Shown: positions 10,598 through 22,158 of the stretch, one piece after another
Numbering within the stretch: the stretch's first letter is position 1
How the letters are laid out: each line of letters starts with the position of its first letter
DNA from: Owenia fusiformis
Taxonomy: Eukaryota; Annelida; Polychaeta; Sabellida; Oweniidae
Reading direction: 5' to 3'
NCBI GenBank assembly: GCA_903813345.2
Contig: CAIIXF020000011.1
Location: forward strand, 9,706,842-9,770,841
Length of the DNA stretch: 64,000 nucleotides
Program-made: the position numbers and the translations under genes
The notes under the pieces: generated by a model
What the model saw: the letters and a program-made list of their open reading frames with translations, nothing else
The model's database searches: none
What the model was told of the DNA's origin: nothing

Positions 10598-12225
10598 AGA
10601 GCTCCATAGCTCATATGGTGAGCTATTGTTATCGCCTACTAGTCCGTCCGTACGTCCGGCAGTTTTTTTCCAAAACCGCTACAGATATCACCTTCAAATT
10701 TTCAGGGATAACTTATGAAAGCATACAGATGTGGATGAAAAAAATTTAACTCGATACCTACTTCCTGTCGGCCATTTTGAATTCAAATGCTAAAATCCTT
10801 GTCTTCAAACTTTAAAAAAAACAGCTTCACAGTTGCTTTTAAAACTTTGACATCTTGTTCAGCTCACTTCATTCTACATCTGATTAGGTTTTGGACCTGT
10901 TAGCTCAGTCATGTCAGCTATTTTGAATGTCTTAAGAAAAGTTGGCGCGCGATAATACTTTGTATCAGTATTGAATGGTGTTTTTCAGTTATCATACTTT
11001 AACTATTTAGTAACTTTATGAATAATTTCAGGTGTACTTTGTTGTAAAAGCCTATGTTATTGTTAACAGTAGTTATATGTGATAATTTTGTAAAAAGAAA
11101 TCAGCAAAAACTCATAATCACTTTTTTATTGTCAGCCATTTTGGATTTTTCCGTCTTAAAATCTTGTCTGTAAAGTCTTGTCTACGCATTTCCAGGTGAA
11201 CCGTTTGGTAGATCAATTTCAAATTTTCAGGGATGATTCTTAGTATGAAAATCTAGATCTGATTATTTCTTTGGCATTCTGGATAAATGTCAAGGCAGCC
11301 ATTTTGGATTTTCCATCTTAAAATCTTGCGCGTAAAGTCTTTTCTACGCATTTTTAGGTGAACCATTTGGTAGATCAATTTCAAATTTTCAGGGATGATT
11401 CTTAGTATGAAAATCTAGATCTGATTAGTTCTTTGGCATTCTGGATAAATGTCAAGGCAGCCATTTTGGATTTTCCATCTTAAAATCTTGCGCGTAAAGT
11501 CTTTTCTACGCATTTGTAGGTGAACCATTTGGTAGATCAATTTCAAATTTTCAGGGATGATTCTTAGTATGAAAATCTAGATCTGATTAGTTTTTGGGCA
11601 TTCTGGGTAAAAGTGCGCGGCAATTTTGGATTTTCCGTCCTAAAATCTTGTCTGTAAAGTCTTGTCTACGCATTTCCAGGTGAACCGTTTGGTAGATCAA
11701 TTTCAAATTTTCAGGGATGATTTTTAGTATGAAAATCTAGATCTGATTATTTCTTTGGCATTCTGGATAAATGTCAAAGCAGCCATTTTGGATTTTCCAT
11801 CTTAAAATCTTGCCCGTAAAGTCTTTTCTACGCATTTTAGGTGAACCATTTGGTTGATCAATTTCAAATTTTCAGGGATGATTCTTAGTATGAAAATCTA
11901 GATCTGATTAGTTTTTGGGCATTCTGGATAAATGTCAAGGCAGCCATTTTGGATTTTCTGTCCTAAAATCTTGTCTGTAAAGTCTTGTCTACGCATTTCT
12001 GGGTGAACCGTTTAGTAGATCAATTTCAAATTTTCAGGGATGATTCTTAGTATGAAAATCTAGAACAGATTAGTTTTTTGGTATTCTGGATAAATGTTTA
12101 GGCAGCCTCTTTGGATTTTCCATCCTAAAATCTTGTCTGTAAAGTCTTGTTTACATGTTTTCTGGTTAACTGTGTGACGGATCAATTTCAAATTTTCAGG
12201 GGTGGTTCTTAGTATGAAAATCTTT
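10598..12225 (+). mobile_element. Helentron-like family B, ~162-bp array
   Basis: Starts with a hairpin-forming block (GAGCTCCATAGCTC then GTGAGCTATTG), a short GTCCGTCCGTACGTCC tract and ACCGCTACAGATATCACC, then about six tandem cassettes of 161-162 bp (CAGCCATTTTGGATTTTCC starts near 11296, 11458, 11780 and 11941). The same order of modules occurs at 17227-19150. The 3' terminal hairpin found in the second copy is not present; similarity stops near 12220. Confidence 0.75.
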
Positions 12226-13599
12226 TTGAGAGATTCCGAACTCTTCTCTTATAATCTGAAAATAATATCAAAACAAATGGTAAGAGCGTTTCTAAAATAG
12301 TGTCCTAAATTGACGGAGCGTTAAGAGGAAAGCAGGTGATTTCTCGAGAATAAGTAATGGATTTGGACTGGGATTTTAGGAAATGAAAATATAAGAGTTT
12401 GTGATAAACTACTTTGACAGAAAGTTTTACGTTTTCATATAAATACTAGTTTAATCCGTAATTTGTGGTCAATTTGTCAACTTCAGATTCCTTCGATCTA
12501 CATTACGGAGCTTTGATCAAACAAATAACACCACAAGAAGTTGAATAAATGAGATCTTTGCTCAGGGTATTGTTCATCGATTGGTACACAATATGCCACC
12601 ATAAAGTATGATATGTAAGAGAAACGAGTGAAAGAGTACTTACGGTCATAGTGGAATCTTCATTAGCCGCCGTTTTATTTTGCTCCGCAGCATGTCTGTG
12701 TGAATGAAACGCTCTGTCGTGCATGTAAGAGCGTTTGGGTTGGACACCATGTATCTAGTCCTGACAAAATGTACATTTGCATGATACAATATGCTGCAAT
12801 GAAATGTGTTAAAGCTTTCTGTCGAGATTACCTGTGATTACAATGTTAGACCATATTTCAGTTACATCATTACATTCATTGATCCGCTCTAGGCCGATAA
12901 ATTATTTATGTTGAAAATGCATGACATTATTCTGATATAAACATATGCTAAATTGAGGCTTTTTGATCATACAACTAAAGTTTCCAGTGGCCGATACATA
13001 TCCAAGTAAAGACCAGATACTTGATTGATTGTTCTAGTTATTATAGAACTGTATTCAAGTGTATTCAAATGATTGAACACGATAAATTGATATTGAGTTA
13101 ACTATAATCGTATGTATGCTAAATGTAAGACGTTATGACATCTGGTAGGTTTAAAATTCAAATTGACAGTTTTTTGGGATGTAGTGGTTTCGATATGTCC
13201 CATATAGTTGGTACCCCATGATAAAACAAATGTATTTACCACAAGAGCCCACTGCAGCGACTTTCAAAAAGTACCCTATTCATATGCATATAGATATAAG
13301 TTTGCCATATATGGTATACAGATGGATGGACGGTTAGGACGGAGGCTTTCTCTATATCACTCCACTATATGTCTGTCAGTCATCTAGTACTAGCATTTGA
13401 AGAGTTTGTGTTTTTACTCTGGGAAGGTTGGCTGGTCATGGCCACAACTTAATAAAAGTTTTTATATCCTCATATTTTCATTTCATTCAATAGTTTTAAG
13501 ATGACTTTGTACCTTCCCATTCCATTTTTAGATTAAGATCATATTGGCTATGGTAATTACCATGGAGTATATTTATTCTGCTTTGCACAAGAATTGTAT
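12226..13599. other. intron stretch; weak antisense exon candidate
   Basis: Mostly featureless. On the minus strand 12644-12724 reads MHDRAFHSHRHAAEQNK... for 27 codons and ends at ACC|GTAAGTA, a strong donor match. The start codon sits inside a 9-bp inverted repeat (AAACGCTCT/AGAGCGTTT, about 12702-12730). I could not find a partner exon or a homologue, so no gene is called. Confidence 0.3.
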
Positions 13600-13740
13600 C
13601 TTTTGATTTACAATAATTTCTTTTAGTTATTGTAACACAAACTTTAAAATATTCTTTTGATTTACAATAATTTCTTTAAGTTATTATAACACAAACTTTA
13701 AAATATTCTTTTGATTTACAATAATTTATTTTAGTTATGA
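13600..13740 (+). repeat. 54-bp tandem repeat, 2.6 copies
   Basis: CTTTTGATTTACAATAATTT recurs at 13600, 13654 and 13708, each followed by TTAGTTAT.GTAACACAAAC except in the last, incomplete unit. Confidence 0.9.
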
Positions 13741-14454
13741 TGTTTAACTAGCATATTTCATGCATTGTTTGATACATGATGAAATATTCAAATCATAACA
13801 CTCTTTTTACTCAAGTGTAGGCCTATATTTTTGAGGGTGACAACATTAGAATTTTATGCCTAAGTTACTTCAAGAGTTTCATCAGCATGATCAAATCCTC
13901 ATCAAAAGCAAGAAATTGCTTCATCAAAATCCAATTAAAACATGAAGCATCTCAGAATTATTACCCCATTCATTATGCTATGAAAGAATGGTGCTTTTTA
14001 TTTAAGACACTAAAGATAGCCTTGATATATTGAGTTGAATCATGGTATGTTATCGATGAACTTAATTTTTGTGTCTGTATCCATAGAAACCTGATTTAGA
14101 TTCTAAAGAATTGTCCATAAAACACCATCTTGGAGATTCATAATTGAGAATCATTTATTTCAATGATGGTGTTATGGGGTGATAAAGGTTTTGATAGATG
14201 GAGGTCGTAATATATCTTGAATCTTACTGTTAAATCACTGTGTGCCTCTGATCTTGATGGTATATGGCTATTTCAAGCAATCTCCAAGTTCCACCTTATC
14301 CTGGAGGTTTTCCAGGAAGTCTGATGGATCTGATGGATAAAATGAGGTCTAAATGGGGAGGCTTGCCACAATTAGAAAATAAGAGAATACCAATATCTTC
14401 TTTCTGAAAGTAAATAAGTTTTTAATTTTCATTTTAAAATTCTGAGAAATTGAT
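13741..14454. other. intron stretch, nothing recognised
   Basis: No domain, no repeat family member and no splice-bounded ORF that I could support. Confidence 0.5.
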
Positions 14455-14954
14455 CAGGCCAAACAAGGATATATGTCTGTTTCTTTAACCCCGACTGACC
14501 CTAGTTGGAGCTCCCAAACTTAAGACATTTTTTAGTATACTGAAATTAAATATTCTGCCTCTGTCCCTACTCAATCGAAACAATACATTCCTTCTGAAAT
14601 GTTTCCCTCACATTAAGTCTAGGTGTCCGTATTTCATCATACCGTAGAACATTTGCAGATAGGGCCCCAAAAACACACGAAACAGAGGAAATATTGTTAA
14701 TTTTCTTGAAAAGTTTTCTTTAAAATAGAGGCCCAAGGAGGTCTATTAATAGCTTTAGATCTTCAACTGCATCGTGAGTTAACTAACAGGAAGTGACAAA
14801 AAACATAAAATAAAATATTTTTCTGACTGACCTACCCTAAAAAAAATTTGAGTGGTCTAAAATTTGAATGAAAAATAAAATAATCCTACCTACCTACCCT
14901 AATCTGAAAATTCATGGAGCAGGAAACAGACATACATTTTTGTTTGGCCTCAGG
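14455..14954. mobile_element. TIR element (MITE, ~500 bp)
   Basis: The left end, CAGGCCAAACAAGGATATAT followed by GTCTGTTTC, is the inverted complement of the right end, which reads GAAACAGACATACATTTTTG then TTTGGCCTCAG. The inverted repeats are about 29 bp with a few mismatches. There is no transposase ORF, so it is non-autonomous. I could not fix a target-site duplication. Confidence 0.8.
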
Positions 14955-14989
14955 TAATTTTTGGGTGAAAAATGTGAAAATAATCTACT

Positions 14990-15158
14990 TTTGAAAAGGA
15001 CCGTTAGTTGTTTGTAGAATGAATCTAGGGCATTTTTTCATTTTTTTCATTTTTTATTTTGAGATAACAGGAAGGTTAATCTTTAATATACACCTTATTG
15101 GGTTGCTTTCATTTATATTACAACCTATTAAGGTGTATATTTTTTATCTGTTTTGAAG
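14990..15158 (+). mobile_element. MITE fragment, relative of 50612-50994
   Basis: Shares GTTGTTTGTAGAATGAATC, TTTTGAGATAA.AGGAA and TCTTTAATA.ACACCTTATT with the complete element at 50612-50994, in the same order. It is broken on the right, where the TA-site element begins. Confidence 0.7.
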
Positions 15159-15161
15159 GGC

Positions 15162-16147
15162 TATAACATGAAATAAGGGAAAAACTGTTGAGTTTGAAAT
15201 TCAGAACTACACAAAATTTAGTAATTTGTTTATTTTTGTCATTAGGGCATGGTCTACATTGCCTAACAACCTCGGGGTATATAGATTTTGGTTATCTTGA
15301 GATCGGTATATAGATGTAACCTACATACGATCATAAAAAGTCAGTTGAGCATTGGAAACCACCTACTATGTTCTTCTCAAGCCATAATAATGTATTTTGA
15401 ATTTGCGGTTAAGCATCATCAGTACTTGATGCTAAATCTTCTTTTGTCTCTTCATTGCTATCTTTTTGACTTTCTTTGGTTTCATAAATAAAGCAAGACA
15501 CAATTTTATCCTTGCCCTATAGAGGCTCAAACAAGAACGTCTCTTGCGAGTCCTGAAAACAAATATGAGTAATTCAATATTCCATTTCTTACCCATTATA
15601 ACAATGACATGGAAAGAGGCTATCAGAACTAGCAACCTTGACTTGAAAGGTATACATGCACGTAACCGTCTGCTAAATATCTAATGTACAACTTATACAA
15701 TAGGTTACCATCCATTGAATTCATCCATTGTCGTCTTGCAACATTGCGTTTGAAACCTTATTATTTACAATATACGTACACCACGTTCCTGTTCTGGATT
15801 TGTCATTTTATGGTTTGTTTATACATAGTTTACTTACAGTAAATATTTGAGTGGCTCTGAGGCACATATACTGAGAAAACATGAGAATGTACTAAAAATT
15901 ATGAACTTGGATATCTCAGTCGGTAAGTTTACAGAGCTTATATTCTGCTTCTACCACCTGGCAGATTTGACCCAGTCTTTATAACCATCCATATATACGT
16001 CACCGAATGGAACTAGTTGAAAAAGAAATCATATCTGTGAAACTTGTCTACAGGCAAGAAAGAGGACATGCTGTCTTTCCCATCCTCCATTTTTTGTTAT
16101 TGTTATCGCAAAATTTGCAAATTGCCTTGACGTAACCGTCATGCTAT
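15162..16147 (-). mobile_element. TA-site TIR element, truncated copy
   Basis: Reverse-complement copy of the 44955-46210 element. The end near 16130 reads CGTAACCGTCATGCTA followed by TA, matching the terminal inverted repeat of the full copy. The other terminus is missing: similarity stops at about 15163, where TATAACATGA resembles a degenerate terminus. It carries the 67-codon ORF described separately. Confidence 0.8.
15432..15635 (-). CDS. 67-aa ORF inside a TA-site element, unknown function
   Basis: MLVLIASFHVIVIMGKKW... with a basic tail (KPKKVKKIAMKRQKKI). The paralogous element at 44955-46210 encodes a 68-residue ORF of about 85% identity in the same place. Both begin MLVLIASFHVIVI and both end in a lysine/arginine-rich tail. 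I recognise no family and no transposase catalytic triad. It could be the C-terminal piece of a decayed transposase or chance conservation through recent duplication. Conserved frame between two copies is the only coding evidence. Confidence 0.3.
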   Translation of the reverse strand: MLVLIASFHVIVIMGKKWNIELLIFVFRTRKRRSCLSLYRARIKLCLALFMKPKKVKKIAMKRQKKI

Positions 16148-16175
16148 AACACTTTGTACTTAGGCCTTAAGAAGT

Positions 16176-16778
16176 AGTGGTGGGACTCGCCACTAAAATC
16201 TCTACTCGAGTAGAATGATAAATTTGACGATCGAGTAGACGATTTTTGCGATAATTTTTTTTAAAAAATTGAGAAAATTAGAACCTTGAAAATCACTACT
16301 TACATCGACTTTTGGTTTAATGACCACTCAACGATGTAGTTCTGAACGGATTTAGTTCCGTTTTGGATGTTTTAGACGCACATTTACCATATATTAGCAA
16401 TGATATAACCTTTTATGGATTTTTTTGACTTTGAAATTCCCACTTCCGTCAAAATACATATGCCCCCCATATATGCGCATGCGATATACCAGATATAAAC
16501 AAACATAAAAAGCAATGAATGCGATTCTCATACTTTTTCTCATCAACTGACCATTAAATCAACAAAACAATCTGCAGAATATAGTCAGAAGTATGTAATT
16601 TATTAGAAAAACATAAAGGCAGCTACAATCCTTGCTTAAATCGTGAATATGGAGGGTAAATCGCGATTTTTCTCAGAAATTTTCAGGATCACAACTTTCA
16701 AATTTTCAATCGATTGATCATTTTTCTAGGCTCATTCGAATTCTAGTCGATTACCCGAGTCACTCGTTACACCACTTA
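16176..16778. mobile_element. hAT-like MITE with 8-bp target duplication
   Basis: Inverted ends: AGTGGTGGGACTCG on the left, and on the right TCGTTACACCACTTA (reverse complement TAAGTGGTGTAACGA, with ACTCGGGTAATCG further in). The 8-bp direct repeat TAAGAAGT flanks the element at 16168-16175 and 16779-16786. Eight-bp duplications and (C)AGTGGTG ends are typical of hAT transposons. No transposase ORF is present. The exact boundary could shift by one or two bases. Confidence 0.75.
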
Positions 16779-17226
16779 TAAGAAGTATATTCTTTGTTTT
16801 GCGTCCTCTTGCTTGCACGATTTTGAGTAAATCAGAAAAAACAAACACATCCAAATAGCAATCACAAGGGTCTGAATCAGACATCAATCAGAATCAGACG
16901 AAATGGCAAATAATTTGACGTGCATCAAAATTGACAGTGTAGTTATTAATTAGTTTGACATACATAGTGTATTTCTTATCTTTACCCTTGAATAATAGCT
17001 ATGTTTAAATATATTATATAAAATGTATAGATACTGTAAAACGGGTAATTTTGACACCGGGAAATTTTAGCGATTTTTCAATTTTAGGGGGTTTTAGCGC
17101 GGGAAATTTTAGCGAAATTAAGATTCTATAAACTTTGATTTTGAAAGTGATCCTTTGCTCACTTATGGTACGGGAGAATTTAAGCAATATCATTGGTTGT
17201 TGAACCGTGTTCAATTAACACCTTTT

Positions 17227-19150
17227 TATGTCCCCACCACATAGTGTGGGGCCATATTGTCGGCCTAGGAGCGTCCGTCTGTCCGTCTGTCTGTCTGTCC
17301 ATCTGTCTGTCCGTCTGTCTGTCCGTAACCGCTACAGATATCACCTTCAAATTTTCAGGGATAACTTATGAGTGCATGCAGATGTGGATGAAAAAAAATT
17401 AACTGGATACCTACTTCCTGTCGGTCATTTTCAAGTCAAATGCTAAAATCCTTGTCTGCAAACTTTAAGAAAAAACGGCTTCACAGTTGCTTTTAAAACT
17501 TGTTCAGCTCACTTCATTCTAGATCTGATTAGGTTTTGGACCTGTTAGCTCAGTCATGTCAGCCATTTTGAATGTTTTAAGAAAAGTTAGCGCACAATAA
17601 TACTTCGTATCATATTGAATGGTGTTTTTCAGTTTTCATACTTAAACTATTGAATTAACAGCCGAGTTTTTACACTCTATTGTCAAGGAAGTTAAATAGT
17701 CCAATATTCATTAATTTATACATATATCTCTGACCTGTCTTCATGTTTTCAAGATTATTTTCATGTTCATAAATATGTTTTATATCTATCATTTTTACAT
17801 TATGACCTATTTTAACTTATATTGTAACTACTTCAACAGGGCCAATAATGCTTCGGCGTAGGCCCGGTATCTGTTTGTATGATGTATTATGAAATAAAGG
17901 AAATATAAAAATTTAAAAAAAAAAAAAAAAAATACTTAAACTATTTAGTAGCTTTATAAATAATTTCAGGTGGACTTTGTTGTAAAAGCCTATGTTATTG
18001 TTAACAGTAGTTATATGTGATCATTTTGTAAAAAGAAATCTGCAAAACCTCATAATCACTTTTGTATTGTCGGCCATTTTGGATTTTTCCGTCCTAAAAT
18101 CTTGTCTGTAAAGTCTTGTCTATGTGTTTTCAGGTCAACCGTCAATTCCAAATTTTCAGGGATGATTCTTAGTATGAAAATCTAGATCTGATTAGTTTTT
18201 GGGTATTCTGGGTAAATGTCAAGGCAGCCATTTTGGATTTTCCGTCCTAAAATCTTGTCTGTAAAGTCTTATCTACGTATTTTCATGTGAACCATTTGGT
18301 AGATCAATTTCAAATTTTCAGGGATGATTCTCAGTATGAAAATCTAGATCTGATTAGATTTTGGGCATTCTGGGTAAATGTCAAGGCAGCCATTTTGGAT
18401 TTTCCGTCCTAAAATCTTGTCTGTAAAATCTTGTCTACGCATTTCAAGGTGAACCGTTTGGTAGATCAATTTGAAATTTTCAGGGATGATTCTCAGTATG
18501 AAAATCTAGATCTGATTAGTTTTTTGGCATTCTGGATAAATGTCAAGGCAGCCATTTTGGATTTTCCGTCTTAAAATCTTGCCCGTAAAGTCTTGTCTAC
18601 GCGTTTTTAGGCGAACCGTTTGGTAGATCAATTTCAAATTTTCAGGGATGATTCTTAGTATGAAAATGTAGATCTGATTAGTTTTTGGGCATTCTGGGTA
18701 AATTTCAAGGCAGCCATTTTGAATTTTCTGTCCTAAAATCTTGTTTGTAAAGTCTTGTCTAAGCATTTCCAGTTGAACTGTTTGGTAGATCAATTTCAAA
18801 TTTTCAGGGATGATTCTTAGTATGAAAATCTAGAACAGATTAGTTTTTTGGCATTCTGGATAAATATCAAGGCAGCCATTTTGGATTTTCTGTCCTCAAA
18901 TCTTGTCTGTAAAGTCTTGTTTACATGTTTTCTGGTTAACTGTGTGACGGATCAATTTCAAATTTTCAGGGGTGGTTCTTAGTATGAAAATCTAGAACTT
19001 ACTTATTTTTTGGCATTCTGGGTAAATTTTAAGGTGGCCATTTTGGATAATCCATCCTCAAATTGTGTCGGTAAAGTCTTGTCTACTCATTTTTAGGATA
19101 ACCATTTGACGGGATTACCCATAGGTGGAGACATTTTGTACACATTTGTG
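17227..19150 (+). mobile_element. Helentron-like family B with 3' hairpin
   Basis: The 5' end is TATGTCCCCACC, followed by GTCYG-type microsatellite 17270-17325, ACCGCTACAGATATCACC and then about seven ~162-bp cassettes (CAGCCATTTTGGATTTTC near 18224, 18386, 18549, 18712 and 18873). A subterminal inverted copy of the 5' end, GGTGGAGACAT, lies at 19124-19134, followed by a perfect stem-loop ACACA-TT-TGTGT and a TTCTTG end. 5' motif, (GTCY)n core, subterminal inverted repeat and 3' hairpin is the layout described for Helentron/DINE-type elements. No Rep-Hel protein is present. Confidence 0.65.
17638..17945 (+). mobile_element. 5'-truncated LINE tail with 14-bp target duplication
   Basis: The insert at 17652-17931 (280 bp) ends GAAATAAAGGAAATATAAAA plus poly-A and is bracketed by ATACTTAAACTATT at 17638-17651 and 17932-17945. 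The sister repeat at about 10995-11025 reads straight through this point, giving the empty site. The 3' terminal 85 bp (CAGGGCCAATAATGCTTCGG...) recurs at 34733-34819. Confidence 0.9.
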
Positions 19151-19477
19151 TTCTTGTATCTTTATATTTACTACTAATACTATTTCACTGATGGATGGCT
19201 ATTTATCCTTCAGATATTGAAAGAAACATACGATTTAAAAATATTTACCTTTTTCTAATTACAAACCGGAAGTCGAGCACTGAACGAAAAGCTCCTTTAA
19301 TACTAGTATTCATGTAGTTTCCCGGGAATTTGCAAATTTTAGCACCCGGTTTATTTTAACCCCGGTTTATTTTAGCGAATTGAATTTTTAGCGAAACTAT
19401 AGCGATCGCTAACAATTGCTAACAATTACCCCTCGCTAACAATACGCGTTTTACAGTATGTGTTTGTAATCACTACG

Positions 19478-20015
19478 GTTATATAATGGTTTTTCTGTAT
19501 ATCGTGTTTATACTCGAGTGAGTATATTATATTCTCACGAGAGTATAAAATGCACGATATATAGAATGAACCATTATATAATCTTATTATGCCACTCTAA
19601 GTTCAATTACAGTTGATTCGAACACAATCATAACAATTGAAAACCATAAAAATATCCCATAGCCAACTCAATAATGCCGATGTTGCTCTTGAACCATTTA
19701 TGACGTGGCTTGATTCTAGCAAATCATGCCAGAACCATTTATGACGTCACTTGATTCTAGGAAATCATGAAAATTTTGGAGTGTCGGAACTCCTCATTCG
19801 CTCCACTCATTCGAGGGACACAACAGTCTGTGTAACAAAACATACACGTTGTTCTTCGGTCTATATTCATTAGTTCCCAGAATGCACTTCTACAGTGGTA
19901 TACGCTGGAGTGTATACGGAGGAGTTGTATACGATGACGATATACCACTCTCCACTTTATATCGTTGTTATAGACCCATGTTATACAACTGTAATCGGAC
20001 TTAGAGTGGTATAAA
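19478..20015. mobile_element. Two-palindrome element, copy 1
   Basis: A palindrome (19478-19585, GGTTATATAATGG ... CCATTATATAATC, with centre ACTCGAGTGAGTATA/TCTCACGAGAGTATA) is joined to a second unit whose ends are inverted: TTATGCCACTCTAAGTTC at 19588 and GGACTTAGAGTGGTATAA ending 20014. A second short palindrome around GTATACGCTGGAGTGTATAC lies near 19900. Other copies: 44033-44473 and 47283-47803. The 130-codon minus ORF inside is not conserved in those copies. Confidence 0.8.
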
Positions 20016-21100
20016 AATTGGTATGTCATCCCTTTTTTGCCCATAAAATGTATACATTTCTCAGCAAACAAGTTTGTGTTTTTTCTTGAGTTTGTGTTTG
20101 TTTTCCTTGTACCCTTGTATGATTTTGATTTTGGCAGGACGCAAAACAAAGAATTTACTTCTTATGGCCTTATAGTCCCAGAGTACAGACACCTGCACAC
20201 TCTATACATGTAAACTTCACACACACTTTAAGTATTTTGTACCAAATAAACGTCACATCAATCTACAAATATTTTACCATCCTACATTGTAAATGTTATT
20301 TTGGAAAATTACCATTCCTGTTATTCCTGTCTATATATGCAATGTAATGTACATGTAGTTGTTTTATTTAGCCATGCTATTAATTTGTGATATCCTTTCT
20401 GGAATCTTGTCACGAAGTTTTAGTTAATATGTTTCATGAGAATGAATGTGAGTTAATTGCCTGTGTATTTGTGTTTGTGAGAGATGCTAATTCTCTACAT
20501 GATGTGCTGCATATAAAACTCCCTAATTTCCATTGTTCAAGGGAATAGGATCATTCAAATATAGTAGTTGTCCTGTGAATAAAGTGTCATTTTGATAATG
20601 TTAAATGACGTAAATAAGAAAGAAGGAATAGAATCTCTGGAGAATAGATTATTAATAACAGGCCTGTTGTTAGCACTTGAAAAATGACACAAATTCAAAC
20701 ATTTTGTTTTGGTTGAGATATGTATTCAACAGAAATGTAAAATGTTACATTTTGGAAACAATTGTTGTAATCATGAGTGGTTGATTGCCTATTGTGAGAT
20801 GGGGAAATCAAGGCAGGCAGAAGGAGCTATTTGCTTGGCATGATATCAGGATGTGAGAATAGTGTATTCTTTGTAATTAGTACCCAGAGGCCTCATTATC
20901 CAGTCAGCACAAAATTATCGATTGGCGTTGCGCTTGAGAATCAACATTTTTCGCAAGCGCAAATCTTTTTTTGCGTGGTATTACGTGCTTCACGCAAATG
21001 CAGACACAATGCAGATGAAAAAGTATGCTAATCGCACTAGAGATCCCAAATAAATTAGAAACGCGGGACATTTAATCGTAGAGCTTATAGATTTATGGAA
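20016..21100. other. intron stretch, nothing recognised
   Basis: No supportable feature. A short ORF at 20831 has no recognisable domain or splice context. Confidence 0.5.
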
Positions 21101-21551
21101 AAACAATATCTCATGAGTTGATCTTTTTCAAATATTTTGTAATTTAATTGATCTCTTATGAATTTTGAATTATTTATTAAACTACGAAATGAAAATTTGA
21201 ATGCGTATTGTCAAAAAAAGTTTAGGATTGTATCATCTGTTTTTAAATCCAGAAATATTTTGTAATTTAAATAATGTCTGCATTTGAAGTTAAGATGGAA
21301 ACATAAGTGTCAAAATCAAATGAATTGAAGTATGAAATACATGATACAAGTAATAGAATGCAAATTGTCAAAAAGCTCAACATGTTTAGGATTATATCGC
21401 CTATTTTTGCAAATATTATATATGGTGGCATAATGCGAAATCAGAAATATTTTGTTATTAAAATGGTGTCTCATGAATTTGAATTATCTAAGATGAACAC
21501 GTATTATTGAAAGCAAATAGAATGCACATTGTCAAAAACATTACATGTTTA
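21100..21551 (+). repeat. Diverged ~160-bp tandem repeat
   Basis: The motif 'GAATGC...TTGTCAAAAA...TTTAGG' recurs near 21200, 21357 and 21520, with AGAAATATTTTGT.ATT in between. The third unit is split by the TIR element starting at 21560 and resumes at 22159 (CCTGTCTTTAAACCTATTTT, ATGGTGGCA). Confidence 0.65.
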
Positions 21552-21559
21552 GGGATGTG

Positions 21560-22150
21560 CCCGGGGGTTCACTGTATATAAAACTCGACGGGGGTCCTAG
21601 GCTGAAGCCTCAAATATCAATATGTTCCCATACCAATCTGTCAAATTTCAATATGTTCCCATACCAACCAAAATAACGCCCAAAGGCCATACCAAATGTC
21701 CAAATATAGGACCAATGCCATACCAAATGTCCAAATATAGGACCAATGCCATACCAAATGCCCAATCATGGGACCAATGCCATACCAAATGTCAAAATAT
21801 AGGACCAATGCCATACCAAATGTCCAAATATGGGACCAAGGGCTAAAATTCAAAGGTTGAAGAAGGCCCTGGAAAAGAAGATACTTCGGGAAACGATCCA
21901 AAACAACTTCAAATTTGCAACTACTGGACTAATGCCATACCACGAATGTTAGGTAACGTATCTACAATGACCATTCTTATACCAGAAGAGCAAAAGTCCG
22001 ACCATTGCCATATCTCAGAAGTCAGAAATTTCCGGGCATTCCCATACCAAATCCTAAAATATGGGTCCATTGCCATACCAAACGTTGAAAAAGGTACCCC
22101 ACATGCGCCGAGGATCCCCGTCAAGGTTTATATATAGTGAACCCCCCGGG
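21560..22150. mobile_element. TIR element with internal 31-bp minisatellite
   Basis: The ends are inverted over about 39 bp: left CCCGGGGGTTCACTGTATAT, right ending TATATAGTGAACCCCCCGGG. An 8-bp direct repeat GGGATGTG flanks it (21552-21559 and 22151-22158). The interior holds about five units of a 31-bp repeat (ATACCAAATGTCCAAATATA...) at 21689-21840 and related ATACCA motifs elsewhere. There is no transposase. A fragment of the right end (GGGGATCCTCGG...) occurs at about 50553-50600. Confidence 0.85.
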
Positions 22151-22158
22151 GGGATGTG

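Larger units (their letters stand above)
17031..19462. mobile_element. TIR element hosting a nested Helentron
   Basis: Left end ATACTGTAAAACGGGTAATT and right end CGCGTTTTACAGTAT are inverted copies over about 13-15 bp. The internal sequence has repeated 'TTTTAGCG' motifs on both sides (17065-17120 and 19330-19395). The original element was small; about 1.9 kb of its span is the Helentron-like insertion at 17227-19150. Confidence 0.65.

Noticed and set aside
19757-20149. 130-codon minus-strand ORF
   Set aside because: Lies across a repeated palindromic element; the frame is not kept in the copies at 44033 and 47283.
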